A stretch of DNA of 64,000 bases from positions 111,380 through 175,379 of the forward strand of contig DATGIL010000057.1 of assembly GCA_035295745.1 (NCBI GenBank), given 5' to 3'. The notes under the pieces were generated by a model. That model was not told where the DNA came from and ran no database searches. It worked only from the letters and a program-made list of their open reading frames with translations. This DNA comes from JAIQFL01 sp035295745. Lineage in GTDB: Bacteria > Acidobacteriota > Terriglobia > Bryobacterales > Bryobacteraceae. Every line of letters starts with the position of its first letter. The stretch's first letter is position 1. Both the position numbers and the translations under genes were made by a program. Shown one piece after another: positions 40,196-49,301 of this stretch.

Positions 40196-41941
40196 CTACT
40201 TCACCTCGATGGGCAGACTCGCAGCGCTCATCTTGCCTTCGAGTTCTTCGCGCACAACTGCGCGGAGAGTATATTTTCCGGCGACCACCTGCAGAGGGAG
40301 AATGACGTTCATTCCGGCGGGCGATAGTGCATCGAACGACGCATCCTTCAGCGCCAGATCGATATCGCCCTGCCTGCCACCAATAAACGCACCACCGGGA
40401 GCCAGCACGGAGATGATGTAGTCCAGTTTCAGTGCCCGCCGGCCGGTATGGGTATCGAACTTGAGCCGCTTCACGTCGAGGTGCAGCGCCACCTTCAGCG
40501 ATGGATTGCCGTTTTCGGGAGGAGCCGGTTGCCAGGCTAAGGTGACCGGCACCTCGTCGATAGAATCCGCTGCCAACGCCTCGGTGTCCAGTTTGGTGGC
40601 ATGTGGCTGCTCTGCCGGCGCAGCTTTTGTGGGTGCGCTATACCCCATGCGTGCTTGCAGTGAGTAGTGATGGCCCGGCGCCAGCTTTACTTTCAGGGGA
40701 TGATACTTACCATCGGCGACAATGCTGGATGGCGAAAAGCCGAGAATGTACACGGTCTCGGGAATACTGCCCAATTCGTGAAAGCCTTTATCGAAATCGT
40801 TGTTGTTGTGGTAGAACTGTCCGCCCGTTCCGAGTGCGAGCACAGCCATGGCATCGTCAGTGGCGGACGCTTGCCGGCTCTGGATACTCGCTTCGGCGAT
40901 CTGGGTCCGCACCGCCCGGCCTCGTACCGGAGGCGCGTCGATGGGCCGCCCGGGAGTCACTGTGTAGAGGCCCTTTGCGTCCAGGGTATTGATCACCACC
41001 TCGGCGTGTAGTGCCTTGGTGGTCATTTCGCCAAGTTCGTACTCCAGATTTCCCGAGAGGAACCCTGAGGAGGCCAACAGAAGCATGCGTCGCCCATGCA
41101 ATTGGGAAAGGGTGTCGACCACGCCGCCGATGCTGTATAGGGTGTTGCGCGACACTGACATGGCATGCTCCCAGATCATGCGCGATATCGCCTGCACATC
41201 CTGAATGGCATCGGCCCGCCGCCGGATGTTCTTACACGCCATGTCCTCATCGGCCGCGCCATCGAGGGTTTGAGGATCCATGTTGTTGCTGATCAGGTAA
41301 GCCTGATAACCGGTGATGCGCGGGCATTGGGAGCCCTCGTTATCGTTGAATCGCGGCTGAGGCACCACCTTCTCGATGCTCTCGACCAGATCAGGCACCT
41401 GGTCGGTGAAGGTGACAGTACCGGATGTCGCAGACGTCGTGAATACGGCGACACGATCGCCCGGAGCAAGCCCGGTCTTGACGAATTTCTCGGCTGCGGT
41501 TTTGGTGTATCGCAGGTCGGCGAAGGTGCTGCTGACATTGTCGAAACAAAGGGCGATGAAGCGCGGGTGCGAGGCAGGGGTAGCTGGGACGGGGCCAGTT
41601 CCGGGCGACGGAGATGGACCGCCATCAAGACTGCCGGCGGGCTCGGCCGCGCTCGTGTTCTGCGACTCCACGGAGAACATCGTGATGGTCTGCTCTTTTC
41701 CGGAGTCGAGAATCTGAAAGTCGCTCTGCTTCAGGCCGGCGACTGTGTGGCGCTTGTTGTCCCTCACCACTACAGGCACTTCAACGAGCTTCACCTCGCT
41801 GCGCAAAGCGTCAGGTGGAGGAGGCGGGATATACGGCTGGCTATGGGCGACGAACTCATCGGGGTCGAGACGGATTTGGCCCCAGAGAAAAAATGTCAAG
41901 CCTAAGAAGAGAGTCAGTAGCCTGCCGCCAACCATGGCCAA
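40196..41941 (-). CDS. VWFA-related protein, acidobacterial type
   Basis: 581 aa. Signal peptide (MAMVGGRLLTLFLGLTFFLW, then GQ). Near residues 48-95 is the typical block VKLVEVPVVVRDNKRHTVAG, then LKQSDFQILDSGKEQ, followed by a von Willebrand A-like region (RFIALCFDNVSSTFADLRYT, with an Asp in place of a full DxSxS MIDAS) and a C-terminal beta-sandwich. This matches the acidobacterial VWFA-related family, secreted proteins of unknown role found in many copies per genome. The gene is convergent with the response regulator. Confidence 0.85.
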   Translation of the reverse strand: MAMVGGRLLTLFLGLTFFLWGQIRLDPDEFVAHSQPYIPPPPPDALRSEVKLVEVPVVVRDNKRHTVAGLKQSDFQILDSGKEQTITMFSVESQNTSAAEPAGSLDGGPSPSPGTGPVPATPASHPRFIALCFDNVSSTFADLRYTKTAAEKFVKTGLAPGDRVAVFTTSATSGTVTFTDQVPDLVESIEKVVPQPRFNDNEGSQCPRITGYQAYLISNNMDPQTLDGAADEDMACKNIRRRADAIQDVQAISRMIWEHAMSVSRNTLYSIGGVVDTLSQLHGRRMLLLASSGFLSGNLEYELGEMTTKALHAEVVINTLDAKGLYTVTPGRPIDAPPVRGRAVRTQIAEASIQSRQASATDDAMAVLALGTGGQFYHNNNDFDKGFHELGSIPETVYILGFSPSSIVADGKYHPLKVKLAPGHHYSLQARMGYSAPTKAAPAEQPHATKLDTEALAADSIDEVPVTLAWQPAPPENGNPSLKVALHLDVKRLKFDTHTGRRALKLDYIISVLAPGGAFIGGRQGDIDLALKDASFDALSPAGMNVILPLQVVAGKYTLRAVVREELEGKMSAASLPIEVK

Positions 41942-41982
41942 ACCTTACCACAGTTGTACGAATCGCGGGCGGGCGGCCGACA

Positions 41983-42396
41983 CTAGTCCAGGTGTTCCGC
42001 GTTGATCTCGATAACATTGTGATCCGGGTCCAGGATGTAAATCTGCGGGAAGCCGGCGGTGGCCTGTCGATTGACAATCATGCGCATCAGATCGTCTTCT
42101 GGCGCGTCGTCTCGATACCCGCTCGCCTGGAGGCTGGCGAGAGCATCGCGAAAGCTCGGGACTCGCAGAGCGAAGTGGATGTCACGTGTGTCGATGGGCT
42201 TGAGGCCGCGGGTGGTCGCGGGAGAGTGGACGATGAGGTGCACGTGATGCGAGGGACCTGCCTGAAACCAGGCGCCGGGGAACGAAAACGGCGGGCGGGC
42301 GATTTCCTGGAGGCCAAGCACGTCCCGGTAGAATCTCCGGGAGCGTTCCAGATCGGTCACATTGATGGCGACGTGGTGAAGTGCGGCGGAGTCCAC
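41983..42396 (-). CDS. VOC family (glyoxalase/dioxygenase fold) protein
   Basis: About 137 aa. The frame opens at 42492, but the first 30 codons lie in a repeat cluster, so I prefer GTG 42396 (VDSAALHHVAINV). One VOC module pair: LHHVAINVTDLERSRRFYRD, then FSFPGAWFQAGPSHHVHLIV, then DIHFALRVPSFRDALASL and IYILDPDHNVIEI. The His near the start and the Glu near the end are likely metal ligands. Members include glyoxalases and fosfomycin-type enzymes; the exact reaction cannot be told. Confidence 0.85.
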   Translation of the reverse strand: MDSAALHHVAINVTDLERSRRFYRDVLGLQEIARPPFSFPGAWFQAGPSHHVHLIVHSPATTRGLKPIDTRDIHFALRVPSFRDALASLQASGYRDDAPEDDLMRMIVNRQATAGFPQIYILDPDHNVIEINAEHLD

Positions 42397-42422
42397 GTTG
42401 CCATCATCGCACGTGCCATCAA

Positions 42423-42820
42423 CGCTTGCTGACGCGCGCGGCTCGCAACGAGCCACGACCGTAAGGAAGTGAGTTCGGAGCCATCGGGACATCGCTTGCT
42501 CACGCGCGCGGCTCGTAACCTACCCAAATACGTTTCGCGCGATACGTGTGCTTACGAGCCGCGCGCGTAAGCAAGCGACGCCTCATCGTATGTGGGGCAG
42601 GCGCTCCCGTATTTTTCACAGCTTCTCACGCGCGCGGCTCGCAACGACCACGACGTAAGGGAGTGGTTTCCGGAGCCATCGGGACATCGCTCTGCTCACG
42701 CGCGCGGCTCGCAACGAGCCACGACGTAAGGGAGTGATTTCCGGAGCCATCGGGACGTCGCTTGCTTACGCGCGCGGATCGCAACGAGCCACGACCGTGA
42801 GGGAGTGGTTTCCGAGAGCG
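42423..42820. repeat. Cluster of imperfect repeats with GC-rich core
   Basis: Copies of a unit built on CTCACGCGCGCGGCTCGCAA, then CGAGCCACGACCGTAAGGGA and GTGGTTTCCGGAGCCATCGGG, at about 42423-42491, 42493-42520 (truncated), 42622-42687, 42688-42757 and 42758-42820. The segment around 42548-42580 is an inverted copy. The tandem units have a period of about 65-70 bp, and the single inverted copy faces the truncated copy like an inverted pair. No protein is supported between 42397 and 42955. It is unlike a CRISPR array because the whole unit is repeated. Confidence 0.75.
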
Positions 42821-42895
42821 CATGTCATTACAGGGTCAGAGTACCCTGCCGGCAAGTCCGCGATTGCCTCGCGGAGCAGGCGCTCGGTGGACACT

Positions 42896-42948
42896 CGAAA
42901 AAGCGTCGACAGGAGTGTCGACGCGGCAAACATGAGTGTTTGCGCCAC
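42896..42948. repeat. Single copy of the two-hairpin palindromic element
   Basis: Solo copy in the same orientation as the right-hand copies at 25903 and 31734: CGAAAAAGCGTCGACAGGAG, then TGTCGACGCGGCAAACATG, then AGTGTTTGCGCCAC. It contains the GTCGAC stem (GCGTCGAC / GTCGACGC) and the GGCAAAC / GTTTGC(G)CC stem, and it ends seven bases before the stop of the addA-like gene. Confidence 0.7.
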
Positions 42949-42955
42949 GTTGACA

Positions 42956-45900
42956 CTAGACTTCCAGGATGATTCCACGCACCGGCAGTCCGGCGACTCG
43001 CTCTAGTGCCAGGGCATACAACTGAACCTGCGCCACGTTGCGCTGCTGGCGACGATCCGTCTTGTAGTCGACCACAGTCCACGAGCCTCCGTCGCACCAC
43101 GCCAGGTCGATGCGCCCATCCACGAGCGTGCCGTCTTCCAACCGCACCAGGACGGGCAATTCGCGATGGCATTCTGCACCGGAGGGAGTCGCCTGCGCGG
43201 TGTACTCGAGGGCCTGACGCGCCGCTTCCGCGGCCGCCGCGCATTCCGATTCGCTGGCAGCGTGCCGGCGCCCCCACACGTCCGCAAGTGTTAGGGCTTC
43301 GCCCGGACCCGACGCATGTTGCAGGATGTCGTGGACCACCCGGCCAAAGCGCCGACCCGTAGGACGGCCGGAGGGGGCTGGCAGCGTGACCGTTTCCACG
43401 GGAATATGCGCGGCCTCTGCCGCGGCACCGAAGGTCTCGGCATTGGCGACGCGATGATGTGGAGCCGCACTTTGTTCGAGACGGCCCGCGCGACTGGCCT
43501 GCCACTCGTGATAGCGGCGAAGCCCTTCGGCCGATTGCGCTGCGGTGCCGCTGAACACTTGCTCGTTTTCGATGCCCTCCGCTTTGGCAACGCGCAACGC
43601 AAGTACGGCTGGGTCGAACCAGACCACAGTGTGGCTGCCGGTCTTTGGGTAGTGCAGGCCCGGCTTCACCGAGATCTCCTCCCGGTGTTCCGCAGGGCGG
43701 GTCAGAACGGTGGCATCGCCGAACCTTGGGCAGCCGGGCGCCTTTCCGGAAATCCGCCAACGCTCCTTCGGAGGATACAGAGCGTCGTGGAGTGGGCTCA
43801 GCCAACTGCCCTCCCGTTCCTCGTCGCCGATCGCTGTGACGACCAATAAATCGCGAGCCCGCGTGGCTGCCACATAAGCCACCCGCAGAGCCTCCTCTTC
43901 ATCAGCTTTCGCCTCGTCCTCGGCCGCATCCACAAGTTCCCACGGCGCACATCGCAAAAGACGCTGCGCACACAAGCGGCGCTCCGGATCGCTGCAGCGG
44001 TCGGCACCCTGCGGTCCGGTCAGCTTGGCCGTAAGGTCCGCCAGAATGACCACGGGGAACTCGAGACCTTTGGCCTTGTGAACGGTCATCAACTTCACGC
44101 CGCCGCCTTCCTGCTCGAGCACAGGGGCCTCGCCGGTATCGCCGCCTTCGTATTCGCTATCCAGGTACTCGACGAAGGCGCGGAAGGAAGTAGCGGCGCC
44201 GCTGGCCTCGAAACTGCGCGCCAGGTCGGTCAGGCGGAACACATTCGCGAGCACGCGCTCGCCCCCCTTTCGAAATGCGAAACCGGCATGGGCGCGCGTC
44301 GCTTCCAGAAGTGCGTTGATGGTGTCGGCGATCGGACGGTGGTTGCGGCGCCGGTGCAGTTCGCGCAACGTCAGAAACGCATCGCGAATCACGTGGAACT
44401 CCGGATCGAGCTTCTCGGGCAGTTCACTCATCGGCCGAAAACTCCCGTGAGCATTGCGGAATTTCAGCAGCGCGTCGTCGAGCACCGCATAGAGATTGCC
44501 GCGCAACACGGCGAAGACGCTCAGCTCATCGTCGGGCCACTCGATCGCGCGCAGTGCCGTGCGCAGCGTTCCCACCTCTTCGCGGTGATGAAACGACTTC
44601 GAACCGACCAGCAGATGCGCGATTCCCCGGGCTTCGAGACCCCGGACATATTCCTGCGTCAGGTCGGTTCCGTAGTTCGTAAAGCGGCGGAACAGGATGC
44701 AGACGTGCTCGGGCTGGATGGGTACGCGCTTGCCCGGGTTCGATCGATCGCGGACTGTCCAGCCGCTGCCGTTGCACAGCCATTCGATGAAGGCAGCGAC
44801 GGCGTTCGGCGAGCACTCCTCGATCCTGGCGTTCGAGATGTTACGCGTGCCGTAAGGCTCCGGCATGGGCAGCGCAATGACGGCGGGCTGTTGGGGCGGG
44901 TCTTCCACGCCGCCATCGAGCGCCAAATACTCCGGAATGATGTGTTCGAAGGCCGCATTGACGAAGGCTTGGATATTTTGCGTGCTGCGCGTGCTGCTCG
45001 GCAATTTGTGCGAGGCGACTCCGGCAGCGGTGAGGTCGCGGCAAACGTGGCGGAAGAGTTGCGCATCGGCGCGGCGGAAGCGGTAGATGGACTGTTTGGG
45101 ATCGCCGACCACGTAGAGCTTGCCCGCTGCAGGCGTGGCTTTGCGCCAGTCGTTTTGCGCGGGATCGGCGGCGCAGAGTAGCAGCAGAATCTCCGCCTGC
45201 AGCGGGTCGGTATCCTGAAACTCGTCGACGAAAATACGATGGTACTCCTGCTGCAACTGGGCACGCGCATCGTCGTGACGCAACAGGTCCCGGGCGTAAA
45301 GCAGCAGGTCCATGAAGTCGAGTTGACCCGCGAGTTTCTTCTGCTCCTGGTAGAGGCCGACCACCTCCCACAATTCGTCGCGCAGGTGCGCTGCCAGATC
45401 GGCATCGGCGTGGCTCGCGAATTCTCCGATTGCGGCGTGCAACTCTTCCCACGACGCCAGAACGGCCTCGCGTGAGACTCCTTCGCCGTATTTACCATTG
45501 CCCCGTTTCAGCCAGCGCATTTCGCGCGGCAGGCGAATGATCTCGTTCTCGACCAGGTCGGCATCGAAACGGCCGGCGTCGCGGGAACGCTGCACGCGCT
45601 GCAGGAGTTCGGCTAAGGGACGCAGACCGTCGTACAGAGGGTCCTGCTGCCGCGAGCAGTGATTGCGCAGGCGTAGCGTGTTCTGCGCTTTGTGTAGCAG
45701 GGTTTCCAATGCGGCATCGCGGTCGAAGTTGCGTTTGTCCCAGGGCGCGTTAAAGTCGCGCCACTCGGCCAGGCACCAAGCCGCGTGGCGAAGCGCGTCG
45801 AGGGGTTCGAGGCCGTCGCGTTCCTCACGCCAGGAAAGCCGAGAGAGAGCACGCACCAGTGCGGGAGATGGCGAAGCCAGCCGCCGCTCGATCCATCGCT

Positions 45901-46309
45901 GGAAGACGCGTGCGAAGACCCGGAGCGCCTCGGGCTGCGCCAATTCCTTGAACACAGGATCGACGCCGGCTTCCACCGGGCGACGGCGGAGCAGTTGTGC
46001 GCAAAACGCATGGATCGTGCCGATGAATGCCCGGTCGAGCGAACGTGCAGCTCTGGCGAGGCGATCGGCCACCGCGGGATCTAGCTCTCGCAGGCGGCGC
46101 TGTTCGAGCTCGTGACGGACGCGAAGCTTCATGTTGCCCGCCGCGGCATGCGTGAAGGTCACCGCGACGACCTTCTCAACCTCGGTACCGGCGGCAATGA
46201 CATCCACGATGCGACCGACCAATGCCGTGGTTTTTCCGGTACCTGCAGAAGCCTCCACCACCCAGCTCTGGTCGAGCGCAAAGGCGGGAACGGCGCTGTT
46301 CATCGCCAT
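42956..46309 (-). CDS. addA: AddA-like helicase-nuclease (UvrD superfamily)
   Basis: About 1117 aa from ATG 46309, with AAGGAG nine bases upstream; the frame is open to 46411 inside the preceding gene. Walker A VEASAGTGKTTALVGRI (Q-motif LDQSWVVE before it), motif Ia VTFTHAAAGNMK, motif II VDEFQDTDPLQAEIL, motif III VGDPKQSIYRFRRAD, and later TVHKAKGLEFPVVIL. A C-terminal RecB-type nuclease has DGRIDLAW, then TVVDYKTD, with the catalytic D..D-x-K pattern. This is AddA: it processes double-strand breaks together with AddB. The two genes overlap by 10 bp. Confidence 0.9.
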   Translation of the reverse strand: MAMNSAVPAFALDQSWVVEASAGTGKTTALVGRIVDVIAAGTEVEKVVAVTFTHAAAGNMKLRVRHELEQRRLRELDPAVADRLARAARSLDRAFIGTIHAFCAQLLRRRPVEAGVDPVFKELAQPEALRVFARVFQRWIERRLASPSPALVRALSRLSWREERDGLEPLDALRHAAWCLAEWRDFNAPWDKRNFDRDAALETLLHKAQNTLRLRNHCSRQQDPLYDGLRPLAELLQRVQRSRDAGRFDADLVENEIIRLPREMRWLKRGNGKYGEGVSREAVLASWEELHAAIGEFASHADADLAAHLRDELWEVVGLYQEQKKLAGQLDFMDLLLYARDLLRHDDARAQLQQEYHRIFVDEFQDTDPLQAEILLLLCAADPAQNDWRKATPAAGKLYVVGDPKQSIYRFRRADAQLFRHVCRDLTAAGVASHKLPSSTRSTQNIQAFVNAAFEHIIPEYLALDGGVEDPPQQPAVIALPMPEPYGTRNISNARIEECSPNAVAAFIEWLCNGSGWTVRDRSNPGKRVPIQPEHVCILFRRFTNYGTDLTQEYVRGLEARGIAHLLVGSKSFHHREEVGTLRTALRAIEWPDDELSVFAVLRGNLYAVLDDALLKFRNAHGSFRPMSELPEKLDPEFHVIRDAFLTLRELHRRRNHRPIADTINALLEATRAHAGFAFRKGGERVLANVFRLTDLARSFEASGAATSFRAFVEYLDSEYEGGDTGEAPVLEQEGGGVKLMTVHKAKGLEFPVVILADLTAKLTGPQGADRCSDPERRLCAQRLLRCAPWELVDAAEDEAKADEEEALRVAYVAATRARDLLVVTAIGDEEREGSWLSPLHDALYPPKERWRISGKAPGCPRFGDATVLTRPAEHREEISVKPGLHYPKTGSHTVVWFDPAVLALRVAKAEGIENEQVFSGTAAQSAEGLRRYHEWQASRAGRLEQSAAPHHRVANAETFGAAAEAAHIPVETVTLPAPSGRPTGRRFGRVVHDILQHASGPGEALTLADVWGRRHAASESECAAAAEAARQALEYTAQATPSGAECHRELPVLVRLEDGTLVDGRIDLAWCDGGSWTVVDYKTDRRQQRNVAQVQLYALALERVAGLPVRGIILEV

Positions 46310-49251
46310 GCGCGAAGCTCCTTCAGCGGCTTCAATTCCGGCTGCGACTTCTCCTTTACCCGATCCTCTTCGTAGGGGCCGCACACCGGCAGGTATTCGC
46401 AGCGGCGGCAACCGTCCTTGCGAGGCGCAGCAGGGAGGCGGCCCTCCTTGACGGCCTGGTCAATCACGCGGAGCGCTTGATGGGCGCGCTGCCGCGCCCA
46501 GTCGTGGAGCGGTACGTCGATGGTCAGATAATTCTGCGCAATCGTGGAGTACGAAAGGCGTCCTAAGTTCACGCGTTCGTTGAGAAGCTGCTCGGCCGCC
46601 AGAGCGTATAGAGCGGGTTGCAACACTTCTCCGCCGCCTACGATCTCGGGGCGCGGTTCCGGTACGCGCCCCGTCTTGTGATCGACGACACGAAGGACAC
46701 CGCTGGTGTGACGTTCCACCAGGTCGATGGATCCCTTCATTCGGAAGCCGCCCTCGATCTCCACCGGATCCGTGCGACTGTGCGGGTCTCGGCCAACCGG
46801 ATCGCGGAGCCCGAAGCTTAGCTCGCAGAACTGGGGAATCCAGTCGGGCTCTAGTGCCGCTTTTTGCTGGAGCCAGCCGCGCAGATCGGCACGGATGGAC
46901 TGCAACTCGGCGCGCCAAATCTGCGGGATCGCCGGCGCGAGATCGGCCTCGAAACGCTGCGCCACATCGTGCAGCGTGGCATCGAGCCGGTCGAGTTCCT
47001 CAACGAGGTTTGTGGCATTGACGGCGACCCCGCGATTGGCCAGGTCCACATGCAGCGCGAATTGGACCGCGTGATAGATCTGCCCGCGCGTGGCGGGGCC
47101 CATGCGTTCGATGCCGGAAGGGCGCTCGGCGGGGCGAAGTCCGTGAATCCCGTGCAAGGCGAAGCGGTATGGACAGCGGGCATATTGCTGCAATGCGGAA
47201 GGTGACCACGCGCGCTGCGACAGGCGATACCGCTGCATCAAGTCGCTGCCGATTTCGTCAATCCACAGACCGTCAGCCGGCTTCCACGGCTTATGCCAGC
47301 GAGCCCAGCGCGCTCGCAGCGAGTCCACCGAGCGGCCGGGAAGATGCTTCATATACTGGCCGGATCCGGGGGTGCGCGGCGCCAGCGTAGCGAGGTCGAA
47401 TTCCGCGTCGTCGATGGCATCGGGAGCATTGGGAGGCGCGGGCCAGCCGATACTGCGCGTGGTGGCCGCGCGGTCCGCTCGCGACTGGAATTCGGCTACG
47501 GACACTTCGCGCCCGCCAGACGCGCGATGCGCTTCGAATGCGTAGAACGAAGGAACGCGTTCGCGGCCGGTAAGAAGGTCGAGGCGTGAGAACGAGAGGG
47601 ACAATCGATGGGAGGCACACGCCGCGGAGATGCGTAGCAACTCGGTCTCTTCCGGCAGTTGAATGTCGAGTGCGCGTCGTTGTGCGGCCGTTAGCAGCGG
47701 ATCTTCCTTGGCTGGACGCGGAAACAGGCCTTCATTCACGCCAGGCACGAAGACGCGCTGGAAGGCCATGCCACGCGACTCTTCGATGCTGCCCACCCAG
47801 ACGCGTCCGAAGCGCGAGTCCTGATCAGGAATCACCAGCGAATTGAGTCTCGGGCCCAGGACGAGTAACACTTCCTGGAGCGTCACAGGACCGATCTCGG
47901 ACATCGGCTCCAACTCTTCCAGGAGTTCGACGATGCGGGTCGTGTCCCGAAGGGCGAATTCGCTCAAGCCGGCGAGCGTGTCGATCCACTCGCCCCACGT
48001 CGCGCGCGAAGGCAATTGCGCGAGGCGTGCAATCACCGGGAGTGCCAGGTGCGTGAGGTTCTCGATGGCATCGATGCGGCGTGCCAGGGAATCGCGAGCC
48101 GCCTCGTCGGCTTCTGCGGCGTGCCGGCGGTAGAACTCCTCGCGCAGTCCGGCCAGGCGCGTCTTCCAGCGGTCTAAACCTCCGATCACAGCGGCGTCGA
48201 CGAGCAGCCGCTCCCAAAGAGCAGGGGTCGGTGGCTCGTCTTGCTCGGGCATCTGGCCAAGCGAAAGGTACTCGGCGAAGCGCGAGGCGGAAAGCCCTTC
48301 GGCGGCGCAATTGAGCAGCGCGAGCAGGCCGCGTCCGGAAACATCGGGACGGCGTGTGGCGAGGGTCGAGTACGACGGGATGCCGGCCCGGCGCAGCGCT
48401 TCCAGGATGAGCGGCTGATGCCGTTCTGGAGAGCGCAGCAGCACCGCGATCTGGTCGAATGTGATTCCCTCGGCCGCGGTGCGGTGAATCGCGCGCGCGA
48501 TCTCTACACACTCGAGCGCCTCGCCAGTGGTCGACAGGATGCCTATGGTGCCGTCTTCTTCGCGAGGCGGAACCGTGTCCGTCGAGAAGAGATAGCGGTG
48601 CAGGGAGGCGAGTGAGGTGGCGCAAGGCTCGGCCGGTTCATCGTCGAGGGACAGTTCCAGCGTGATCAGCGACGAATCCAGTAGTGCGGAGAGCAGTTCC
48701 CGCTCCAACAACGTGCGCGGAGCGAGGTCCAGAGTAACGACGGCGGTATGGCGCAGACCGCTACACGTTGAGGAGAGGATTTCGCGGGCGAGCCCGACGC
48801 GGTCGGCATGATCGGCAAAACGGCGATCGGCGAGTTCGCCGATATAGGCGGTGAGCAGGCAGGCGAGGTCGGGTCCGGACCCGCCGGAGCTGCGTAGTTG
48901 CTCGAGGTCGGCGCGATGGAGGCGCAGCTCTTCGAAGGTTTCGGTCACGGCGCGCGGGAACCCCGGAAATCGCGCTACCGGCCGCAGGTAGGTGAGTTCA
49001 CCGCGTCCGAGTGCCTGGTAAATGACGCGTGCGGCCAGGGCCTCCCGCACGAAACGGCTAACGGGAACGAGTTGGCGGCGATTCAGTTCCGGCGCGGCGA
49101 GGTCCATGACGAGCTCGCGAAAGGCGAGTCGGCGCACTCCGAAAAGCGCGTTGCCGCACGCGGCGAAAGCGACCTCATCGGCGGCAGCGCGGACCGGCGC
49201 CAGCACCAGAACGGGGTTATGGAGGGAGTGCTGGTGTTTTACGAACTCCAC
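46300..49251 (-). CDS. addB: AddB-like nuclease (PD-(D/E)XK)
   Basis: 983 aa. It has the AddB layout: an N-terminal helicase-like region and a C-terminal nuclease with MKGSIDLVERH, then VVDHKTG. A 4Fe-4S cluster staple is seen: one Cys in LQQYARCPYRFAL and three in KDGCRRCEYLPVCGPYE (C-x2-C-x5-C). No Walker A motif is present near the start (VLVLAPVRAAADEVAFAACG), so ATPase function is probably lost. Its 3' end overlaps addA by 10 bp. Both act on double-strand breaks ahead of RecA. Confidence 0.85.
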   Translation of the reverse strand: MEFVKHQHSLHNPVLVLAPVRAAADEVAFAACGNALFGVRRLAFRELVMDLAAPELNRRQLVPVSRFVREALAARVIYQALGRGELTYLRPVARFPGFPRAVTETFEELRLHRADLEQLRSSGGSGPDLACLLTAYIGELADRRFADHADRVGLAREILSSTCSGLRHTAVVTLDLAPRTLLERELLSALLDSSLITLELSLDDEPAEPCATSLASLHRYLFSTDTVPPREEDGTIGILSTTGEALECVEIARAIHRTAAEGITFDQIAVLLRSPERHQPLILEALRRAGIPSYSTLATRRPDVSGRGLLALLNCAAEGLSASRFAEYLSLGQMPEQDEPPTPALWERLLVDAAVIGGLDRWKTRLAGLREEFYRRHAAEADEAARDSLARRIDAIENLTHLALPVIARLAQLPSRATWGEWIDTLAGLSEFALRDTTRIVELLEELEPMSEIGPVTLQEVLLVLGPRLNSLVIPDQDSRFGRVWVGSIEESRGMAFQRVFVPGVNEGLFPRPAKEDPLLTAAQRRALDIQLPEETELLRISAACASHRLSLSFSRLDLLTGRERVPSFYAFEAHRASGGREVSVAEFQSRADRAATTRSIGWPAPPNAPDAIDDAEFDLATLAPRTPGSGQYMKHLPGRSVDSLRARWARWHKPWKPADGLWIDEIGSDLMQRYRLSQRAWSPSALQQYARCPYRFALHGIHGLRPAERPSGIERMGPATRGQIYHAVQFALHVDLANRGVAVNATNLVEELDRLDATLHDVAQRFEADLAPAIPQIWRAELQSIRADLRGWLQQKAALEPDWIPQFCELSFGLRDPVGRDPHSRTDPVEIEGGFRMKGSIDLVERHTSGVLRVVDHKTGRVPEPRPEIVGGGEVLQPALYALAAEQLLNERVNLGRLSYSTIAQNYLTIDVPLHDWARQRAHQALRVIDQAVKEGRLPAAPRKDGCRRCEYLPVCGPYEEDRVKEKSQPELKPLKELRAWR

Positions 49252-49301
49252 AGCTCGGTGAAGAAGATGGCGGTAGGAATTCAGAAGGGCACCTTCACTC
49301 G

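Noticed and set aside
42423..42820. CRISPR-like array
   Set aside because: The intervals between cores are themselves repeated, an inverted copy is present and no cas gene is near; not a CRISPR array.
46309..46411. N-terminal extension of the AddA-like protein to ATG 46411
   Set aside because: It lies inside addB coding sequence, its residues are unlike AddA, and ATG 46309 has a good ribosome site.
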